In this document: positions 33,492-43,096 of the stretch, piece after piece
Layout of the letters: the number at the start of each line of letters is the position of its first letter
How positions within the stretch are numbered: the first letter of the stretch is position 1
Program-made: the position numbers and the translations under genes
Notes under the pieces: model-generated
What the model saw: the letters and a program-made list of their open reading frames with translations, nothing else
Database searches by the model: none
What the model was told of the DNA's origin: nothing
Assembly (NCBI RefSeq): GCF_002257665.1
Contig: NZ_MQWB01000001.1
Span: forward strand, 432,502-496,501
Reading direction: 5' to 3'
Length of the DNA stretch: 64,000 bases
DNA from: Rubricoccus marinus
GTDB taxonomy: Bacteria; Bacteroidota; Rhodothermia; Rhodothermales; Rubricoccaceae

Positions 33492-36398
33492 ATGCGGATT
33501 CTCTCCACCAACGTCTACGTCGGTCCCAACGTTTACGCGCGGTTCCCCGTGATCCGCCACGTCATCGACCTGGGCCCGCTGGAGAACTACCCGACGGGCA
33601 CGCTCGGCGACTTTCCTGCGCGGCTGGTGGAGGCTTTGCCAGGGCTTCAGGAGCACGGGTGCTCGTACCGCGAGCCCGGAGGCTTTATCCGGCGCATGAC
33701 CGAGGACGAGGGGACGTGGCTCGGCCACGTGTGGGAGCACGTCGCGCTGGAACTCCAGGGGATCGCGGGGAGCGACGTGACGTTTGGCAAGACGCGTAGC
33801 CGGAGGGGGGAGCCGGGGTGCTACGACATGGTTTACTCCTACCACCAGCGCGAGGTGGGGCTGGAGGCGGGGAAGCTGGCGCGGCGCCTGATCTTGCAAC
33901 TCCTACCGCCAGAGGTGCAAGCCGAGATCGACGAGGAAAAGGAGGACTGGGACTGGGACGAGGAGCGCGACGACTTTATCCGCTTCGCGCAACGCCGCGA
34001 GTTCGGCCCCAGCACGCAGTCCATCGTGGACGCGGCGGTGGCCCGTGGCATCCCGTGGCTGCGCCTCAACAAGTACAGCCTGGTCCAGTTCGGCCACGGC
34101 AAGTACCAGAAGCGCATCCAGGCGACGGTCACGAGCGAGACGAAGCACATCTCGGTCGAGCTGGCCAGCGACAAGGACGAGACGCACTCGCTCCTGGGCG
34201 ACCTCGGCCTGCCCGTTCCCAAGCAGACGCTCTGCTACTCGGTCCGCGACGCCATCCGCGCCGCTGAGAAAACCGGCTACCCCGTCGTCGTCAAGCCGCT
34301 CAACGCCAACCACGGGCGCGGCGTGAGCATCCGGCTGATGACGCCAGAGGCCGTCGAGACCGGCTTCCACGTCGCGAGCGAGCACGGGACCAGCCGCGGC
34401 GTCCTCGTGGAGAGCTTCGTGGAGGGCTTCGACCACCGGATGCTCGTCGTGGGCGGCAAGCTCATCGCCGTGGCCAAGCGCGTGCCGGGGCACGTCGTGG
34501 GCGACGGCACGCACACGATTGAGGAACTCGTCGAGATCGTCAACGCCGACCCGCGCCGCGGCGTGGGCCACGAAAAGGTGCTGACGCAACTCCAGTTCGA
34601 CGAGCAGGCCGAGCGCCTCATGGAAAAGCGCGGCGTGACGAAAGAGACCGTGCTCGCCTCTGGCGAGACGCTGTTCCTGCGCGAAACGGCGAACCTCTCC
34701 ACCGGCGGCACGGCCATCGACTTGACCGACGTGGTGCACCCGGACAACCGCGACATGGCCGAGCGCGCCATCAAGGCCATCGGGCTCGACGTGGGCGGCG
34801 TGGACTTCCTCTCGACCGACATCACCAAAAGCTGGCGCGACATCGGCGGCGGCATCGTGGAGTGCAACGCCGCGCCCGGCTTCCGCATGCACGTGGCGCC
34901 GAGTGAGGGCACGCCGCGCAACGTCGCCGAGCCGGTCATCGACCTGCTCTTCCCGCCCGGCACGCCCGCGCGGATCCCCATCGCGGCAATCACCGGCACC
35001 AACGGCAAGACGACCACGACGCGGATGCTCGCGCACATCGCGCAGATGGCGGGCTACACGCCGGGCATGACCACCAGCGACGGTGTGTACATCAACGGCC
35101 GCATGAGCGTCAAGGGCGACATGACCGGTCCGACGAGCTCCAACATGGTGCTCCGTGACCCGGACGTGGACTGCGCGATCCTCGAAACCGCCAGAGGCGG
35201 CATGGTGCGCTCCGGCCTCGCGTTCAACGAGTGCGACGTGGCCGCCTGCCTCAACGTCCGCGCCGACCACCTCGGGATTCGGGGCATCGACACGCTGGAC
35301 CAGCTCGCGGAGATCAAGAAGATCCCCATCGACGTGGCGAAGGACTGCGCCGTGCTCAACGCCGACGACGAGCGCTGCCTCGCGATGGCGGCCGACAGCC
35401 GCGCCGAGAGCATCTGCTACGTCACGATGGACCCGCAGCACGCCATCGTGCGCGAGCACGTCCGCGCCGGGGGACGCGCGGTCGTTCTGGAGCCGGGCAT
35501 GAACGGGGACATGATCACGATCTACGACGGCGGGAGGCACATCCCTCTTCTCTGGACGCACCTCATCCCGGCCACGATGGAAGGCAAAGCGACGCACAAC
35601 GTACAGAACGCGATGTTCGCCGCCGGGATGGCCTACGCGCTGGGCGAGAACGCGATGGAGAAGATCAACCTCGACCACATCCGCCACGGCCTCCGGACCT
35701 TCTCCACCTCCTACTACGAGGCGCCGGGCCGGCTCAACGTGTTCGACGAGCACCCGTTCAAGGTCATTCTGGACTACGCCCACAACCCGGACGCCGTCGG
35801 CATGATGGTGGAGCTGGCGGGCAAGCTGGACGTGCGCGGCAAGCGCCGCCTGGTCCTCGCAGCCCCTGGCGACCGCCGGGACGAGGACATCCGCGAGATC
35901 GCGACGATCGCGGCCGGGCACTTCGACCACTACGTCTGCAAGCGCGACGACAACCCCCGCGGGCGCGACGAGCGCGAGGTCCCGCTCATGCTCCAGAAAG
36001 CGCTCCTCGACGCCGGCGTGGCGCCAGAGGCGGTCGACATCGTCGTGGACGAGCAGGAGGCCATCGAACACGCGCTCGCCTCTGGCGAGGAGAACGACCT
36101 CATCCTCATCTTCGGGGACGACATCAGCCGCTCGTGGAAACAGATCATCTACTTCGGGCAGGCTTCGGGCGACGGCGAGGACGAAACGGCGCCGCCGACG
36201 CCCGTCACGGCCCCGATGCTCGCGCCAGAGGCCTCGGGCGGCATGATCGCCGCACCTGCGACGGCCTCCGCCAAGCCCGCCAAGGGCCCCATCACCCGGC
36301 GCGACGCCGACATGGACGCGGTGGACCTCCCCGACGGCCAGCGCCTCGTGCGCGACGAGCGCGGCGTGCGGATCGTTCTCGACGAGGAGGCTGACTAG
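33492..36398 (+). CDS. cphA: Cyanophycin synthetase
   Basis: 968 residues. CphA polymerises Asp and Arg into the storage polymer cyanophycin: an N-terminal domain (MRILSTNVYVGPNVYARFPV), an ATP-grasp domain around residues 220-480 (VVVKPLNANHGRGVSIRL, GGIVECNAAPGFRMH) that adds Asp, and a Mur-ligase domain from about residue 495 (ITGTNGKTTTTRM, LETARGGMVRSGL) that adds Arg. The segment GHGKYQKRIQATVTSETKHI is typical. An acidic, Pro-rich C-terminal stretch (about 895-968) is extra. I chose the ATG at 33492; a frame-consistent start at 33378 is repeat-encoded. Its downstream partner is a second CphA-like Mur ligase. Confidence 0.97.
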   Translation: MRILSTNVYVGPNVYARFPVIRHVIDLGPLENYPTGTLGDFPARLVEALPGLQEHGCSYREPGGFIRRMTEDEGTWLGHVWEHVALELQGIAGSDVTFGKTRSRRGEPGCYDMVYSYHQREVGLEAGKLARRLILQLLPPEVQAEIDEEKEDWDWDEERDDFIRFAQRREFGPSTQSIVDAAVARGIPWLRLNKYSLVQFGHGKYQKRIQATVTSETKHISVELASDKDETHSLLGDLGLPVPKQTLCYSVRDAIRAAEKTGYPVVVKPLNANHGRGVSIRLMTPEAVETGFHVASEHGTSRGVLVESFVEGFDHRMLVVGGKLIAVAKRVPGHVVGDGTHTIEELVEIVNADPRRGVGHEKVLTQLQFDEQAERLMEKRGVTKETVLASGETLFLRETANLSTGGTAIDLTDVVHPDNRDMAERAIKAIGLDVGGVDFLSTDITKSWRDIGGGIVECNAAPGFRMHVAPSEGTPRNVAEPVIDLLFPPGTPARIPIAAITGTNGKTTTTRMLAHIAQMAGYTPGMTTSDGVYINGRMSVKGDMTGPTSSNMVLRDPDVDCAILETARGGMVRSGLAFNECDVAACLNVRADHLGIRGIDTLDQLAEIKKIPIDVAKDCAVLNADDERCLAMAADSRAESICYVTMDPQHAIVREHVRAGGRAVVLEPGMNGDMITIYDGGRHIPLLWTHLIPATMEGKATHNVQNAMFAAGMAYALGENAMEKINLDHIRHGLRTFSTSYYEAPGRLNVFDEHPFKVILDYAHNPDAVGMMVELAGKLDVRGKRRLVLAAPGDRRDEDIREIATIAAGHFDHYVCKRDDNPRGRDEREVPLMLQKALLDAGVAPEAVDIVVDEQEAIEHALASGEENDLILIFGDDISRSWKQIIYFGQASGDGEDETAPPTPVTAPMLAPEASGGMIAAPATASAKPAKGPITRRDADMDAVDLPDGQRLVRDERGVRIVLDEEAD

Positions 36399-36410
36399 CG
36401 CCTCTGGCGC

Positions 36411-36491
36411 AGGTGCAGGGTACGCGGTACGAGGTGCGGGTCGCTCCGTCACTCCGCCAGAGGCGTACTCGGTGCCCCGTACCCGGACCCC
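36411..36491. repeat. Degenerate GGTACGCGGTAC / GTACCCGG repeats before a start codon
   Basis: GGGTACGCGGTACGAGGTGC (about 36418-36437) and, 28 bases on, GTACTCGGTGCCCCGTACCC (36466-36485) form a loose inverted pair, ending just before the ATG at 36492. Between them is one CGCCAGAGG copy. Confidence 0.7.
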
Positions 36492-38204
36492 ATGAAACTG
36501 ACCGACACCCGCCGGCTTACCGGCCCCAGCCTCCTCCTCGACGGCCCCGGCGCCATCGCCGAAGTCGCCTGCGAGGACGCCCAGGCGCGGCCTCTGGCGG
36601 ACGCCTGGGAAACGCACCTCCGCGCGCTGTGCCGCGCCGTGGGCTGGCCTGCGCCCCACACCGCCGTTCGGATCTACAGCGGCGGCGCCTCGCTCGCCTT
36701 CGCGGCGCCGACCGACGCGCTCTACGCCGCGACCGAGATCAACGAGACCGCCGTCGGCGCCGCGGTGGCAACGCTCGGCGGTGACGCCGCGGCGGCGCTG
36801 GAGGGGACAGGCCAGATGCACCCGACCGGCGACCTGATCGCCAGCGTCCGCGACGAGCAGAACCCAGCGCTCCTCGCGCTCGAACAGGCCTCTGGCCCCC
36901 GAGGCGTCCCGTTCCTTTGGGACGACGACGAGGCCTCGGTTGGGCTCGGCGCAGGCAGCCAGACGTGGCCCGTCACGGCGCTTCCTTCGCCAGAGGCCAT
37001 CAGCTGGGACGCCGTGCGCGGCATCCCGACGTGCATCATCACGGGGACCAACGGCAAGTCCACGACCGCGCGGATGGTCGGCGCGGTGGTACGGGCCTCT
37101 GGCGCCGTGCCCGGCATGACGAGCACGGACGGCGTCGTGGTCGGCAGCGAGATGGTGGAGCGCGGCGACTACTCAGGCCCGGGTGGGGCGCGGACCGCCC
37201 TGCGCGACCGGCGCGTCGAAGTCGGCGTGTTGGAGGTCGCCAGAGGCGGCATCCTGCGGCGCGGGCTGGGCCTCCCGAACGCGAGCGCGGTAGCGGTCAA
37301 CAACGTGGACGAGGACCACCTCGGCGACTACGGCATCGACACGGTCCCGCAACTCGCGGAGGTGAAATTCGTCGTCGCCAAGGCGCTCGGCGAGGGCGGC
37401 GCGCTCGTCACCAACTGGGACGACGCGCACTGCCGCCGCGAGGGGCAGCGCCTGGCCGGGCCTCTGGCGCAGCGCGGCGCGCACATCGTCTGGACCGGCA
37501 TGACGCCAGAGGCGTTGCCCGAGGGCCCCGCGGTCTCGGTCGTGGGCGGGTGGGTCGTGCGCCGAGGCGCCTCTGGCGGCTGGACCCGGGTCGTAGAGGT
37601 GACCGAGATCCCCGCCGCCCGCGGCGGCGCGGCGAAGTACAACGTGCGCAACGCGCTCACGGCGACGGGCCTCTCGCACGCGCTCGGCATCGCGGACGAG
37701 CACATCGCCAGAGGCCTGGGCGACTTCGCGAGCGACGTGGAGACCAACCCCGGACGCGGCAACGTCTTCCGCGTCAACGGCGCGACGGCGTGGATCGACT
37801 TCGCGCACAATGCCCATGGGCTCCGTGCCCTCGTGGAGACCGTGCAGGCGCTGCCGGCCACGCGCCGACTCGTGCAGATGAGCCACGCGGGCGACCGCTC
37901 CGACCGCGAGATCCGCGCCATCGCCCACACGCTGCACGCGCTCGACGCCGCGCAGTACGTCGTGGCCGACATGCCGGACTACCTCCGCGGACGCGAGCCG
38001 GGCGAGATCCCAGCGCTCCAGCGCGACACGCTGCTGGGCCTCGGCGTCTCGCCAGAGGCCATTCAGGAGGCGCCGGACCCGGCCTCTGGCGTGCGGCAGG
38101 CCCTCGCGTGGGCCGAGCCCGGCGACGTGCTGATGCTGATGGTGCTCGCGCGGCGCGAGGAGGCGATCCGGGCCATCCGCGAGGCCGGAGGCGTGCCCGC
38201 CTGA
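36492..38204 (+). CDS. CphA-like Mur ligase without ATP-grasp domain
   Basis: 570 residues. The P-loop IITGTNGKSTTARM lies near residue 182; then STDGVVVGSEMVERGDYSGPGG and EVARGGILRRGLGLPNASAV resemble the Mur half of CphA (its LETARGGMVRSGL) more than MurE, MurF or FolC. The last part has the usual C-terminal Rossmann-like domain (VFRVNGATAWIDFAHNAHGL, SHAGDRSDREI). The N-terminal 170 residues are not ATP-grasp and I do not recognise them. It starts 93 bases after cphA in the same direction, so it is likely part of cyanophycin metabolism; the reaction, perhaps addition of Arg or another amino acid, is unknown. Confidence 0.85.
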   Translation: MKLTDTRRLTGPSLLLDGPGAIAEVACEDAQARPLADAWETHLRALCRAVGWPAPHTAVRIYSGGASLAFAAPTDALYAATEINETAVGAAVATLGGDAAAALEGTGQMHPTGDLIASVRDEQNPALLALEQASGPRGVPFLWDDDEASVGLGAGSQTWPVTALPSPEAISWDAVRGIPTCIITGTNGKSTTARMVGAVVRASGAVPGMTSTDGVVVGSEMVERGDYSGPGGARTALRDRRVEVGVLEVARGGILRRGLGLPNASAVAVNNVDEDHLGDYGIDTVPQLAEVKFVVAKALGEGGALVTNWDDAHCRREGQRLAGPLAQRGAHIVWTGMTPEALPEGPAVSVVGGWVVRRGASGGWTRVVEVTEIPAARGGAAKYNVRNALTATGLSHALGIADEHIARGLGDFASDVETNPGRGNVFRVNGATAWIDFAHNAHGLRALVETVQALPATRRLVQMSHAGDRSDREIRAIAHTLHALDAAQYVVADMPDYLRGREPGEIPALQRDTLLGLGVSPEAIQEAPDPASGVRQALAWAEPGDVLMLMVLARREEAIRAIREAGGVPA

Positions 38205-38250
38205 GCCTCTGGCGACGCGCGTCTCGGCGCCTGCTCACGCCGCACACGAA

Positions 38251-38282
38251 CGAGCCCCGCTGCCAGGTGGCAACGGGGCTCG
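38251..38282. terminator. Two-part hairpin between converging genes
   Basis: CGAGCCCCG and CGGGGCTCG form a 9-bp stem, continued by an inner TGCCA/TGGCA stem. No T tract follows. It lies between the Mur ligase and the convergent metallopeptidase, fitting a bidirectional transcription end. Confidence 0.65.
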
Positions 38283-38302
38283 CGAGAGGCCAGGCTTTGG
38301 GC

Positions 38303-40942
38303 TTAGCGCACGACCGTGATGCGCTGCGTGGCGGAGAACGTCTCGCCCTGCGCGCGCACGACGTACACGCCCGACGCGAGACCCGACGTGTCCAGCGCGA
38401 GCGAGTGGACCGACGCCGCCAGAGGCCCCTCGTGCACCGTGCGCACGCTCCGGCCGAGCAGGTCCACGACCTCCACCGTCACGGCCTCTGGCGAGGCGAG
38501 CGTGAGCGCGAGCGTGGTCCCGCTCCGAGAGGGGTTGGCGCCGGTAACCGACAAGACGGCGCCAGAGGCGTTCGGCGAGGCTTCCGCAGCGACGGGGAGG
38601 CTGAAGTCCGCCGTGCCATCCGTCGCGCTCGAGGAGAGGCCCTGGCTGGCGTTGACGCCCAGCCCGCGGCGGGCGAATGCGGCCCAGATGAGGTCGCTGT
38701 TGGCGCCGCTGTAGAGCAGTTCGTCGGCCGCGAGGATGGCGTCGCGGCCGTCCACGAAGCCCGGGCTGCACGGCTGGAGCTTGAGCCCCTGCGTGACGAG
38801 GTTGAGTGCGACCTGGTTGCCCGCGCCGCCGTCGGCGTCGTAGGCGTCGGTGTCGAAGCCGTACCGGTCCACGAGGTCGAGCGTCATGTCCCACAGAACT
38901 GTTGCCCAGACGCTACCGACGCCGTGGGGGATCGAGAGCGTAGTTCCGGCTCCCGAGATCACGCTCTGGTAGGTGAGCGGGTTGACGGCGAAGTCCCGGG
39001 TGTACGGTGCCGGGCGGATGCCCCCTCCGTCCGTGCCCTCGTACTCCAGGTATGTCCCGATGCCCCTCGGGATGTCCTCGCCGGTCTGCATGGTGAGGAG
39101 GAGGCCGTAGTAGTCGCTCCAGCCCTCGCCCATCTGCTCCTGGTTGCCGAGGCATCCCGCGCGGCTGGCGCCGCCGGTGAGCCGGTTGGAAAGCCCGTGC
39201 CCGAACTCGTGGATGACCACGCCCGAATCGAGCCCGCTATCGCGCCGGATTCGAGGCCCGACGTTTACCTGCACGCCAGCCGTGGACCGAAGGAGGGTGC
39301 CCGTGCTGTTCTGCACGAACGACGAGGGAATGCCGACATCGTCGACGCCCCCCGCGGGGAGGCCCATGTTGACGAGGTCTTCAGGGCTGCCGGTCTCGCC
39401 CGCTCCTTTCCGGTCGTTGTTGTAGACCACGGCCGCGATGGCGCCAGCGGCCTCGGCGCTGCGGGCCTTGTCGATGAAGTTGCAATCGCCGCGTTCGATA
39501 AACGCGATGTTGCCCGCCAGCGCCGCCGCGTTCGCGATGGACCCCACCGTGCAGCCGCGCCCGGGGATGCCGTTCGCGTCCACGACGGTGACGAGGAGGC
39601 CGGAGGCGAGCCGCTCAGGGCCGAAGGAGGCTGCGGCGCTCGGGTAGGTGCGTGCCACGCCCGCAGGGGCGGTGACCTCGAAGACGGTGCCGGACCACTC
39701 GTACATCTGCATCCGCCCGGGGCTACCGTCCGAGGGCGTCGCGAAGTTGGCGTTGTTGAGGCACGGGCTCGTCGACTGGCAGGTGTCCGCCCCGCTCTGC
39801 GTTTCCAGGCGCGCCGCGTCCCCACCGGCGCCGCCGCGGCCGAAGTTGTTGACTTGGAAGTTGCCGGCGGCCTCGTCGAAGCCGTACTGGTAGGTGATGT
39901 CGTGGAAGACGTTGCCCCAGTAGAAGAGGTTGGTCACCGCCGCGTCCACGTTGTCCACGGGCTCGGCGTTGAAGTCGTAGGCGAAGTCGAAGACGAGCGA
40001 GGCGCCGCCCTCGGGCTGGCCGCTGGCGGTCGGCGCGCTGGTGTCGTCGCGGTCGAGGTAGGCCCAGACATTGTTGCCGCGGGTGGTGGTGAACTGCTGC
40101 GAGCCGGTGTCGTGCCAGCCCAACTCCGACGCCGTCGCGTCGGCGGGCTTGGCGACGAGCTCGTAGCTGCCGTGGTTGGGGCTCTCGGCAGGCCACGCGA
40201 CCACGCGGTAGCTCCCGCCCGCCACCATGCCGAGGCTGGCCTCTGGCGCCAGAGGCGCGCGCGAGACCGGGGCCACCTCGGCGCCCGAGCCGTGCGCTGC
40301 CGGCCACTGATCGCGAGCGACGAGGTCGTCGGTGGCGAGGACGGAGCCGGTCAGGGCGTCCACGCGGACGGCCCACATCTGCGAGCCGTTGGTGGCGTGG
40401 AGCGTCATCGCCCACGCGAGGCGGAGCGCGCCGTCGGCGGTTGGCTGGTAGACGAGGTGGGGCTCAGTCGCTTCGTAGGCCGTCGCCTCTGGCGTTGGGA
40501 TCGTCTCGCCGGGCTCATCGCTGAGCCACATCGGCCCGACGGGGGCCGGCGTGGACGCCCGGACGTGCGCCACCGCGAGCGCGGACGCGGCGCCAGAGGC
40601 CAGGCTCGGCTCGGTGGCGTTGGCGCGGGCCGCGAGGTTGGACGCGTAGCGCGGGCGGACGGCGTGGACCTTGCCGCTGGCGAGAACGGCCGCGGGCGCG
40701 ATGGCGCCCCAGACCTCGATGCCCGCGTGGCGTTGCGCGAGGTAGACGTACGTGGCACCTGTGCGCCGGTCGAAGTGGCTGTCCGACACGTGGAGGTCAG
40801 CGAGGTCCGAGCCGCTAAACGCGTCGGCGGCGGAGGCTTGGACGTGCTGACGGGCGGCGAGGACGGCGGCGGACTCCTGAGCGAGGATCGGCGCGGAGAG
40901 TCCGAGGGCGAGCAGGGCGAAAAGCGCGTAGCGGAGGCGCAT
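38303..40942 (-). CDS. Secreted M36 (fungalysin) metallopeptidase with T9SS sorting domain
   Basis: 879 residues. A signal peptide (MRLRYALFALLALGLSAPILA) precedes an N-terminal propeptide-like region, the M36 catalytic domain with zinc motif HEFGHGLSNRL and the third ligand region EQMGEGWSDYYGLL, and a PA domain inserted in it (GCTVGSIANAAALAGNIAF ... ERGDCNFIDKARSAEAAGA). The last 80-90 residues (ANPSRSGTTLALTLASPEAV, VEVVDLLGRSVRTV, GVYVVRAQG) are a type A T9SS C-terminal domain, so it is exported across the outer membrane and processed there. Likely degrades extracellular protein. Confidence 0.94.
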   Translation of the reverse strand: MRLRYALFALLALGLSAPILAQESAAVLAARQHVQASAADAFSGSDLADLHVSDSHFDRRTGATYVYLAQRHAGIEVWGAIAPAAVLASGKVHAVRPRYASNLAARANATEPSLASGAASALAVAHVRASTPAPVGPMWLSDEPGETIPTPEATAYEATEPHLVYQPTADGALRLAWAMTLHATNGSQMWAVRVDALTGSVLATDDLVARDQWPAAHGSGAEVAPVSRAPLAPEASLGMVAGGSYRVVAWPAESPNHGSYELVAKPADATASELGWHDTGSQQFTTTRGNNVWAYLDRDDTSAPTASGQPEGGASLVFDFAYDFNAEPVDNVDAAVTNLFYWGNVFHDITYQYGFDEAAGNFQVNNFGRGGAGGDAARLETQSGADTCQSTSPCLNNANFATPSDGSPGRMQMYEWSGTVFEVTAPAGVARTYPSAAASFGPERLASGLLVTVVDANGIPGRGCTVGSIANAAALAGNIAFIERGDCNFIDKARSAEAAGAIAAVVYNNDRKGAGETGSPEDLVNMGLPAGGVDDVGIPSSFVQNSTGTLLRSTAGVQVNVGPRIRRDSGLDSGVVIHEFGHGLSNRLTGGASRAGCLGNQEQMGEGWSDYYGLLLTMQTGEDIPRGIGTYLEYEGTDGGGIRPAPYTRDFAVNPLTYQSVISGAGTTLSIPHGVGSVWATVLWDMTLDLVDRYGFDTDAYDADGGAGNQVALNLVTQGLKLQPCSPGFVDGRDAILAADELLYSGANSDLIWAAFARRGLGVNASQGLSSSATDGTADFSLPVAAEASPNASGAVLSVTGANPSRSGTTLALTLASPEAVTVEVVDLLGRSVRTVHEGPLAASVHSLALDTSGLASGVYVVRAQGETFSATQRITVVR

Positions 40943-41323
40943 AAACCAAGGGGGTGCAGGGGAGGGCCAAGAAAGCCCCGCCTCGGAAGAATCGCCACCA
41001 TATAGGCCCTCTTATCCTACCCGCCGCTCCGGATCACGCGGCCCGTCTCCGTCCGGTCGGGCGCCAGAGGCGTTGCGATTCCGCACCGAGGCGTGCCGCT
41101 ACGGCCCTGAGGCGGCCGGCGGTGCGTTCGCGATCTGCCTCACTCGTCGCCACCTCTCCGCCCCTCTTGAACGAACGCGGGGAGCCGAGCCGCAGGAGAG
41201 GAGCGGCCCGCGCCGCGGTAAAGAATCGGACAACGCAGGGGGCGCCAGAGGCCGCGAGCCCAGGCCGGCGCCTCTGGCGGGCTAGCTTGCGCGCCCGACA
41301 CCCGCGCTCCAGTCCGCGCCCCG
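40943..41323. other. Divergent promoter region of the peptidase and argS genes
   Basis: 381 bases without a gene, between the minus-strand peptidase and argS. Contains iterated-motif copies near 41062, 41243 and 41270 and a TAGCTTGCG box at 41283. I see no other clear element; CTATATGG near 40996 on the minus strand might belong to the peptidase promoter. Confidence 0.5.
41283..41291 (+). promoter_or_regulatory. Promoter-like TAGCTTGCG box of argS
   Basis: TAGCTTGCG matches the TAnnTT(G/C)G box seen before other genes; with a start point 5-8 bases later the argS leader would be about 28 bases. Confidence 0.4.
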
Positions 41324-43096
41324 ATGGAAGACACCCTCGCCCGCCTGTTCCGCGACGCTCTCGCGCAGCTCCCCGACCTCCCCGCCGACTTCGACCCCGA
41401 GACGGTCGAGGTGGACTTCGAGGTGCCCGGCAACCCTGACCACGGCGACCTCGCGACAAACGTCGCGATGAAGCTCGCCAAGCCGCTGCGCCGCGCGCCG
41501 CGCCAGATCGCCGAGGCGCTCGTCGCGAATCTCAACGCCGATCCTAAGCAGGTTGCGGCCGTCGAGATCGCCGGGCCGGGCTTTATCAACGTCCGCCTTG
41601 CAAAGGCGTACCTGACCGACGGCCTGGCGGACATCCTCGCCTCTGGCGACGACTACGGGCGGACCGAGGACGGCGCGGGCAAGACCGCCATCGTGGAGTT
41701 CGTCTCCGCCAACCCGACCGGCCCGCTGACGGTCGGCCACGGCCGCAATGCGGTCCTGGGCGACACCGTGGCGACGCTGCTGACGTGGACCGGCTGGGAC
41801 GTCACGCGCGAGTACTACTTCAACGACGCCGGGCGCCAGATGCGCGTGCTCGGCGAGAGCGTGCGCGCGCGCTACCAGCAGATCGTGGACCCCGAGGCGA
41901 CGCAGAAGACGCTGGAGGACGGGACCGTCGTGCCGGCGAGCTTCCCCGACGAGGGCTACCGCGGCGCCTACATCACCGACGTGGCGCGCGCGCTCTTCGA
42001 CGCCAGAGGCGACGCGCTCATGAGCGCCGAGACGGAGGAGCCGTTCCGCGACGCCGCCCGCGACGCCGTCTTCGCCGAGATCAAGGCCACGCTGGAGCGC
42101 ATGTCGATCCACATGGACAGCTACTTCACCGAGCAGACCGTCTACGACAACAACGCGGTCTGGGACGTGGTGGAGAAGCTCAAGGCGCAGGACCTCGCCT
42201 ACGAGAAGGACGACGCCACGTGGTTCGCGACGGGCAAGCTGGGCAAAACCGTCACGCGCGACGGCGAGACCAAGGCGCAGGACACCGTCCTCATCAAGGC
42301 CTCTGGCGAGCCGACGTACCGGCTCCCGGACATCGCCTACCACCTGGACAAGCTCGCCAGAGGCTATGAGCGCATCGTGGACGTGTTCGGCGCCGACCAC
42401 ATCGCGACGGTCCCCGACGTGATCCGCGGCGTGCGCGCGCTCGCCGGCGACGAGGCGGCGGAGAAGATCGACGTGCTCATCTACCAGTTCGTCACGCTCG
42501 TGCGGAGCGGGCAGCCGGTGAAGATGAGCACCCGCAAGGCCAACTACGTCACGCTGGACGACCTGATGGACGAGGTCAACGCCGCGCTCGCCGCCCAGGC
42601 CGAGCCCGGCCGCGAGGCGAGCGAGGACGCCGGCGCCGACGTGGTGCGCTACTTCTTCCTCATGCGCTCGCCCAACACGCACCTGGAGTTCGACCTGGAT
42701 CAGGCGACCGAGACGGCGGAGAAAAACCCCGTTTTCTACCTCCAGTACGCCCACGCGCGCATCGCGAGCATCATCGACAAGGCTACGGAGGCCGGCATCA
42801 CGGCCTCTGGCGCGGACCTCTCCACGCTTACGCACGAGAGCGCCGTCGACCTCACCAAGGGCCTGCTTCAGTTCCCGGACGAGATCCGCGGCGCCGCCGA
42901 GGCCATGGGCCCGCACCGCTTGGCGACGTACCTCCGCGAGGTCGCAACACTGTTCAACCGCTTCTACCGCGACTGCCACATCCTCGGTGAACCCGCCGAC
43001 ATCGCGGGCGCGCGCTTGGCCCTCGCGATGGCGACGAAAACGGTTCTTAAGAATGGGCTGTCCATTCTCGGCCTCTCGGCACCAGAGGAGATGTAA
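41324..43096 (+). CDS. argS: Arginine--tRNA ligase
   Basis: 590 residues, normal length for class I ArgRS. HIGH-like motif in SANPTGPLTVGHGRNAVLGD, KMSK-like motif in VKMSTRKANYVTL, and the typical C-terminal anticodon-binding helices (NPVFYLQYAHARIASII, ATLFNRFYRDCHIL). The N-terminal segment FEVPGNPDHGDLATNVAMKL is the family Add1 domain. All three TCT and both AGA codons of this gene fall inside iterated-motif copies; elsewhere it uses GC-rich synonyms. ATG start without a Shine-Dalgarno sequence. Confidence 0.97.
   Translation: MEDTLARLFRDALAQLPDLPADFDPETVEVDFEVPGNPDHGDLATNVAMKLAKPLRRAPRQIAEALVANLNADPKQVAAVEIAGPGFINVRLAKAYLTDGLADILASGDDYGRTEDGAGKTAIVEFVSANPTGPLTVGHGRNAVLGDTVATLLTWTGWDVTREYYFNDAGRQMRVLGESVRARYQQIVDPEATQKTLEDGTVVPASFPDEGYRGAYITDVARALFDARGDALMSAETEEPFRDAARDAVFAEIKATLERMSIHMDSYFTEQTVYDNNAVWDVVEKLKAQDLAYEKDDATWFATGKLGKTVTRDGETKAQDTVLIKASGEPTYRLPDIAYHLDKLARGYERIVDVFGADHIATVPDVIRGVRALAGDEAAEKIDVLIYQFVTLVRSGQPVKMSTRKANYVTLDDLMDEVNAALAAQAEPGREASEDAGADVVRYFFLMRSPNTHLEFDLDQATETAEKNPVFYLQYAHARIASIIDKATEAGITASGADLSTLTHESAVDLTKGLLQFPDEIRGAAEAMGPHRLATYLREVATLFNRFYRDCHILGEPADIAGARLALAMATKTVLKNGLSILGLSAPEEM

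Noticed and set aside
36917-41005. Plus-strand open frame of over 1300 codons
   Set aside because: It runs across the Mur ligase gene in another frame and then opposite the M36 peptidase; both of those have conserved motifs, this has none.
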